A stretch of DNA of 64,000 nt from Lachnospiraceae bacterium. GTDB lineage: Bacteria > Bacillota > Clostridia > Lachnospirales > Lachnospiraceae. The translations under genes were made by a program, and so were the position numbers. The notes under the pieces are model-generated. The model did not search any database and was not told where the DNA came from. It was given only the letters and a program-made list of their open reading frames with translations. Positions 62,191-64,000 of the stretch are shown here, piece after piece; positions within the stretch are counted from its first letter, which is position 1; every line of letters starts with the position of its first letter. The stretch covers positions 24,221 through 88,220 of the forward strand of contig JAAVZU010000106.1 in assembly GCA_022791815.1 (NCBI GenBank), read 5' to 3'.

Positions 62191-62218
62191 GTAACTGTTC
62201 AGAACCATGAACAGTTAC
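62191..62218 (+). mobile_element. Solo GTAAC palindrome after the cNMP-domain gene
   Basis: 28 bp, GTAACTGTTCAGAA / CATGAACAGTTAC, identical to the first palindrome of the intact copy at 10804. Flanks gattttgt (62183-62190) and aactttgt (62219-62226) match at 6 of 8. Confidence 0.75.
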
Positions 62219-62408
62219 AACTTTGTTATATTAGGCCAATAGGCAAGAGTGCAGACAATAAGTGGTTCTTAACAATAATAGCAATAGTCTGCAATATGAT
62301 GTATAAATAATGGAGGTTTATAGACTTAGCTATGATGGAATTATCATGGTTGTAGTAGTTACATGGTGACAGTTCAGTTAGATAAATGCAAAGCATGCTA
62401 GGTTACAT

Positions 62409-62438
62409 AACAGTTTAGCTTATGGACTGATCTGTTGC
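62409..62438 (+). mobile_element. Solo GTAAC-type palindrome before the TPR gene
   Basis: AACAGTTTAGCTTATGG ... CTGATCTGTTGC with GTTACAT directly repeated on both sides (62402-62408 and 62439-62445). It ends 22 bp before the TPR start, so the right repeat adjoins the ribosome site. Confidence 0.7.
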
Positions 62439-62460
62439 GTTACATGAGGAGGATGCGTTC

Positions 62461-64000
62461 GTGGGACGATTAGAAATTAGCATAAGATGTATGGAGATAC
62501 GAAGTTTGCTAGATGCGGGAGAGTTGGAGCAGGCTTATGAGATGGCTGAGAATTTAGATATAGAACGGGTGACTTCAATTGTAGATTTGAAGGTAATAGC
62601 AAGTGTATATGAACGTATGGGAAAATACGAAGATGCTATGGAGATACTATATCGCAGTTATGAAAAGAGACCCACGAAAATGGCAGTATACCGTTTAGCA
62701 TACCTGTGTGTAAAGACAAAAAAATTTGACGATGCAGAGTTCTTTTATCAGGAATTTACAGAGATGGCACCTAATAGCTCAGATAAATATATTCTACGAT
62801 ACGGTATTGATCGGGCAAAGGGCGTAGATTATTATGTCCGTATCGCCACTCTTCAGCAGCTAAAAGCAGTGGATTATCGGGAGGAGTGGGGGTATGAACT
62901 GGCAAAAATATATCATAAAGCAGGTTTATATAATGACTGTATCCGGGAATGTGATGATTTAATTTTGTGGTTTGGAGAAGGCGTTATCGTTGAAAAGGCA
63001 AAATTATTAAAGAAATATCATATAGAAGGAAAATCATCCTTGGATGCTTATGGTGTATTTGAAAAAAATCTTACACCAGAACAGGTAGAATATAATAGAG
63101 AAAAGTTCCGTTTTGATACACAGGATTTGGGCAGACAGATAAGAGAATTAGCTGAAACAGAGATGGAACATCAGTTAAGAGGTGATCTGGAAAGAGACTT
63201 AGAAAAAACTGTAGATCTGCGAAAAGCAATGATAGAAGATACAGAGGCTTTAGACTTGTTGGGGAGAGAGGTACACCGAAGCTGGGGGACTGCTGCACCT
63301 GTACAGGGGAGTGAAGTCATTCAGATAAAAAAACTTCGCAAGAAGAATGATACAAAGAATGAACAGAGAAGTTTTTGGAAAAATAAAAAGAACATACCAG
63401 ATATGGAGGAGATTTTTGCCGAAGAAGAAGCTAATATGGATGTTGAGCCAGAAGATTGGGAGATTCGGGAAAGTGTGGCAATACAGCCTCAATTTCAGGC
63501 AACAAAACTTCAAGAAGAATTGGCAAAAGAAATTGCCCGCTTTGACGAAGTGGGTGAAGAACAGAATGAATTGATAGATGATTATGCAAATATACCAATG
63601 TATGAGTTTGGATATAATGAAGATATGTTATTATATCAGGAACCAAGATATGAAAACTATCCAAGATGTGAAGAGATAACAAGCGTAGAAGAACCAGTAC
63701 AAGAAGAATTGGAGTTTGAAGAGGGAGTATATGAGGAAGAACAAACCAAAGAAGAAGAACCCCAATATGAAGAAATAACAGACGAAACAGGCGAAGAAGA
63801 ACCAAAACAAGAAGAATTAGAGTTTGAAGAGGAAGTATATGAGGAAGAACAAACCAATGAAGAAGAACCTCAATATGAAGAAATAACAGACGAAACAGGC
63901 GAAGAAGAACCAAAACAAGAAGAATTGGAATTTGAAGAGGAAGTATATGAGGAAGAACAAGCCAATGAAGAAGAACTTCAATATGAAGAAATAACAGACG
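62461..64000 (+). CDS. TPR protein with glutamate-rich 36-residue repeats, partial
   Basis: Starts at GTG with GAGGAGGAT at proper distance and is open to the window end (513 codons). Residues 1-160 contain TPR-like helices (LLDAGELEQAYEMAENL, YERMGKYEDAMEILYRSYEKRP, AYLCVKTKKFDDAEFFYQEF). A charged helical middle follows. From about residue 400 comes an acidic tail built of 36-residue repeats (EEITDETGEEEPKQEELEFE...), with a 108-bp DNA period seen three times at 63771, 63879 and 63987. Probably a scaffold; function unknown. Confidence 0.85.
   Translation, partial: MGRLEISIRCMEIRSLLDAGELEQAYEMAENLDIERVTSIVDLKVIASVYERMGKYEDAMEILYRSYEKRPTKMAVYRLAYLCVKTKKFDDAEFFYQEFTEMAPNSSDKYILRYGIDRAKGVDYYVRIATLQQLKAVDYREEWGYELAKIYHKAGLYNDCIRECDDLILWFGEGVIVEKAKLLKKYHIEGKSSLDAYGVFEKNLTPEQVEYNREKFRFDTQDLGRQIRELAETEMEHQLRGDLERDLEKTVDLRKAMIEDTEALDLLGREVHRSWGTAAPVQGSEVIQIKKLRKKNDTKNEQRSFWKNKKNIPDMEEIFAEEEANMDVEPEDWEIRESVAIQPQFQATKLQEELAKEIARFDEVGEEQNELIDDYANIPMYEFGYNEDMLLYQEPRYENYPRCEEITSVEEPVQEELEFEEGVYEEEQTKEEEPQYEEITDETGEEEPKQEELEFEEEVYEEEQTNEEEPQYEEITDETGEEEPKQEELEFEEEVYEEEQANEEELQYEEITD

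Noticed and set aside
63431..63913. 160-codon minus-strand frame with Leu/Val-rich repeats
   Set aside because: Mirror image of the glutamate-rich tandem repeats of the TPR protein; no start signal.
63771..64000. CRISPR-like array
   Set aside because: The 108-bp repeats are coding and contiguous with no unique spacers. No CRISPR array or cas gene was seen anywhere in the window.

Overview
The window is an AT-rich, gene-dense bacterial chromosome segment. Long-type SRP RNA, the spore-maturation genes spmA and spmB, many LytTR regulators, Zur/ZnuCB, Rhs and BspA-like surface proteins, and the general codon style point to a low-GC spore-forming Clostridium relative, most likely Lachnospiraceae (Roseburia/Agathobacter-like; family-level inference only).

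Layout. 0-2.1 kb (minus strand): LytTR regulator, DUF3021 membrane protein and an ABC exporter gene whose ATPase and permease are fused and which lacks the ABC signature motif. 2.3-9 kb: a DUF2262 protein, a methyltransferase, a UBA/DUF4342 protein and an OmpR-type two-component system. 9.1-12.8 kb: a decay zone with a nonsense-split trigger-factor-like membrane protein, a trypsin-like secreted protease interrupted by a small mobile element, and an internally deleted HipA-like kinase. 12.8-18.5 kb: spmA, a DnaQ-like exonuclease, tRNA-Lys(CTT), Zur-ZnuC-ZnuB and a phospholipase C-like protein. 18.8-29.9 kb: a DUF885 lipoprotein, TrpB2, a LytTR response regulator divergent from a secreted caspase-like protease, an InlB-repeat surface protein, spmB (13 kb from spmA) and HflK/HflC. 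30-34 kb: an Rhs remnant ending in a metzincin-like toxin domain with two tandem lipoproteins, bracketed by a duplicated terminator segment. 34-37 kb: a secreted protein with two nitrilase domains and a leucine-rich tail. 37.5-43.3 kb: a LytTR regulator, a promoter carrying two 12-bp direct repeats at a 21-bp period, a small exported protein and an ABC transporter, followed by broken genes. 43.5-64 kb: mostly conserved genes (GT2, ndk, hybrid kinase, aroF, tatD, ksgA, Fic-like, EAL phosphodiesterase, GNAT, tadA, SRP RNA, proA, a cNMP-domain protein and a TPR protein running off the end).

The most notable thing running through the window is a family of dispersed palindromic elements with ends GTAAC...GTTAC. 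About a dozen copies are visible: solo hairpins of 28-31 bp and composites of about 105-180 bp made of up to three hairpins. Several are flanked by 8-bp direct repeats (perfect at 14,485-14,515 and at 10,804-10,937). Removing the 10,804 copy plus one repeat restores the protease reading frame exactly, so this is a recently mobile MITE-like family. The GTAA ends and 8-bp duplications suggest mobilisation by an IS66-type transposase, but none is encoded here. The copies alter gene ends (ksgA, the phospholipase C-like gene) and sit between the genes of a two-component system.
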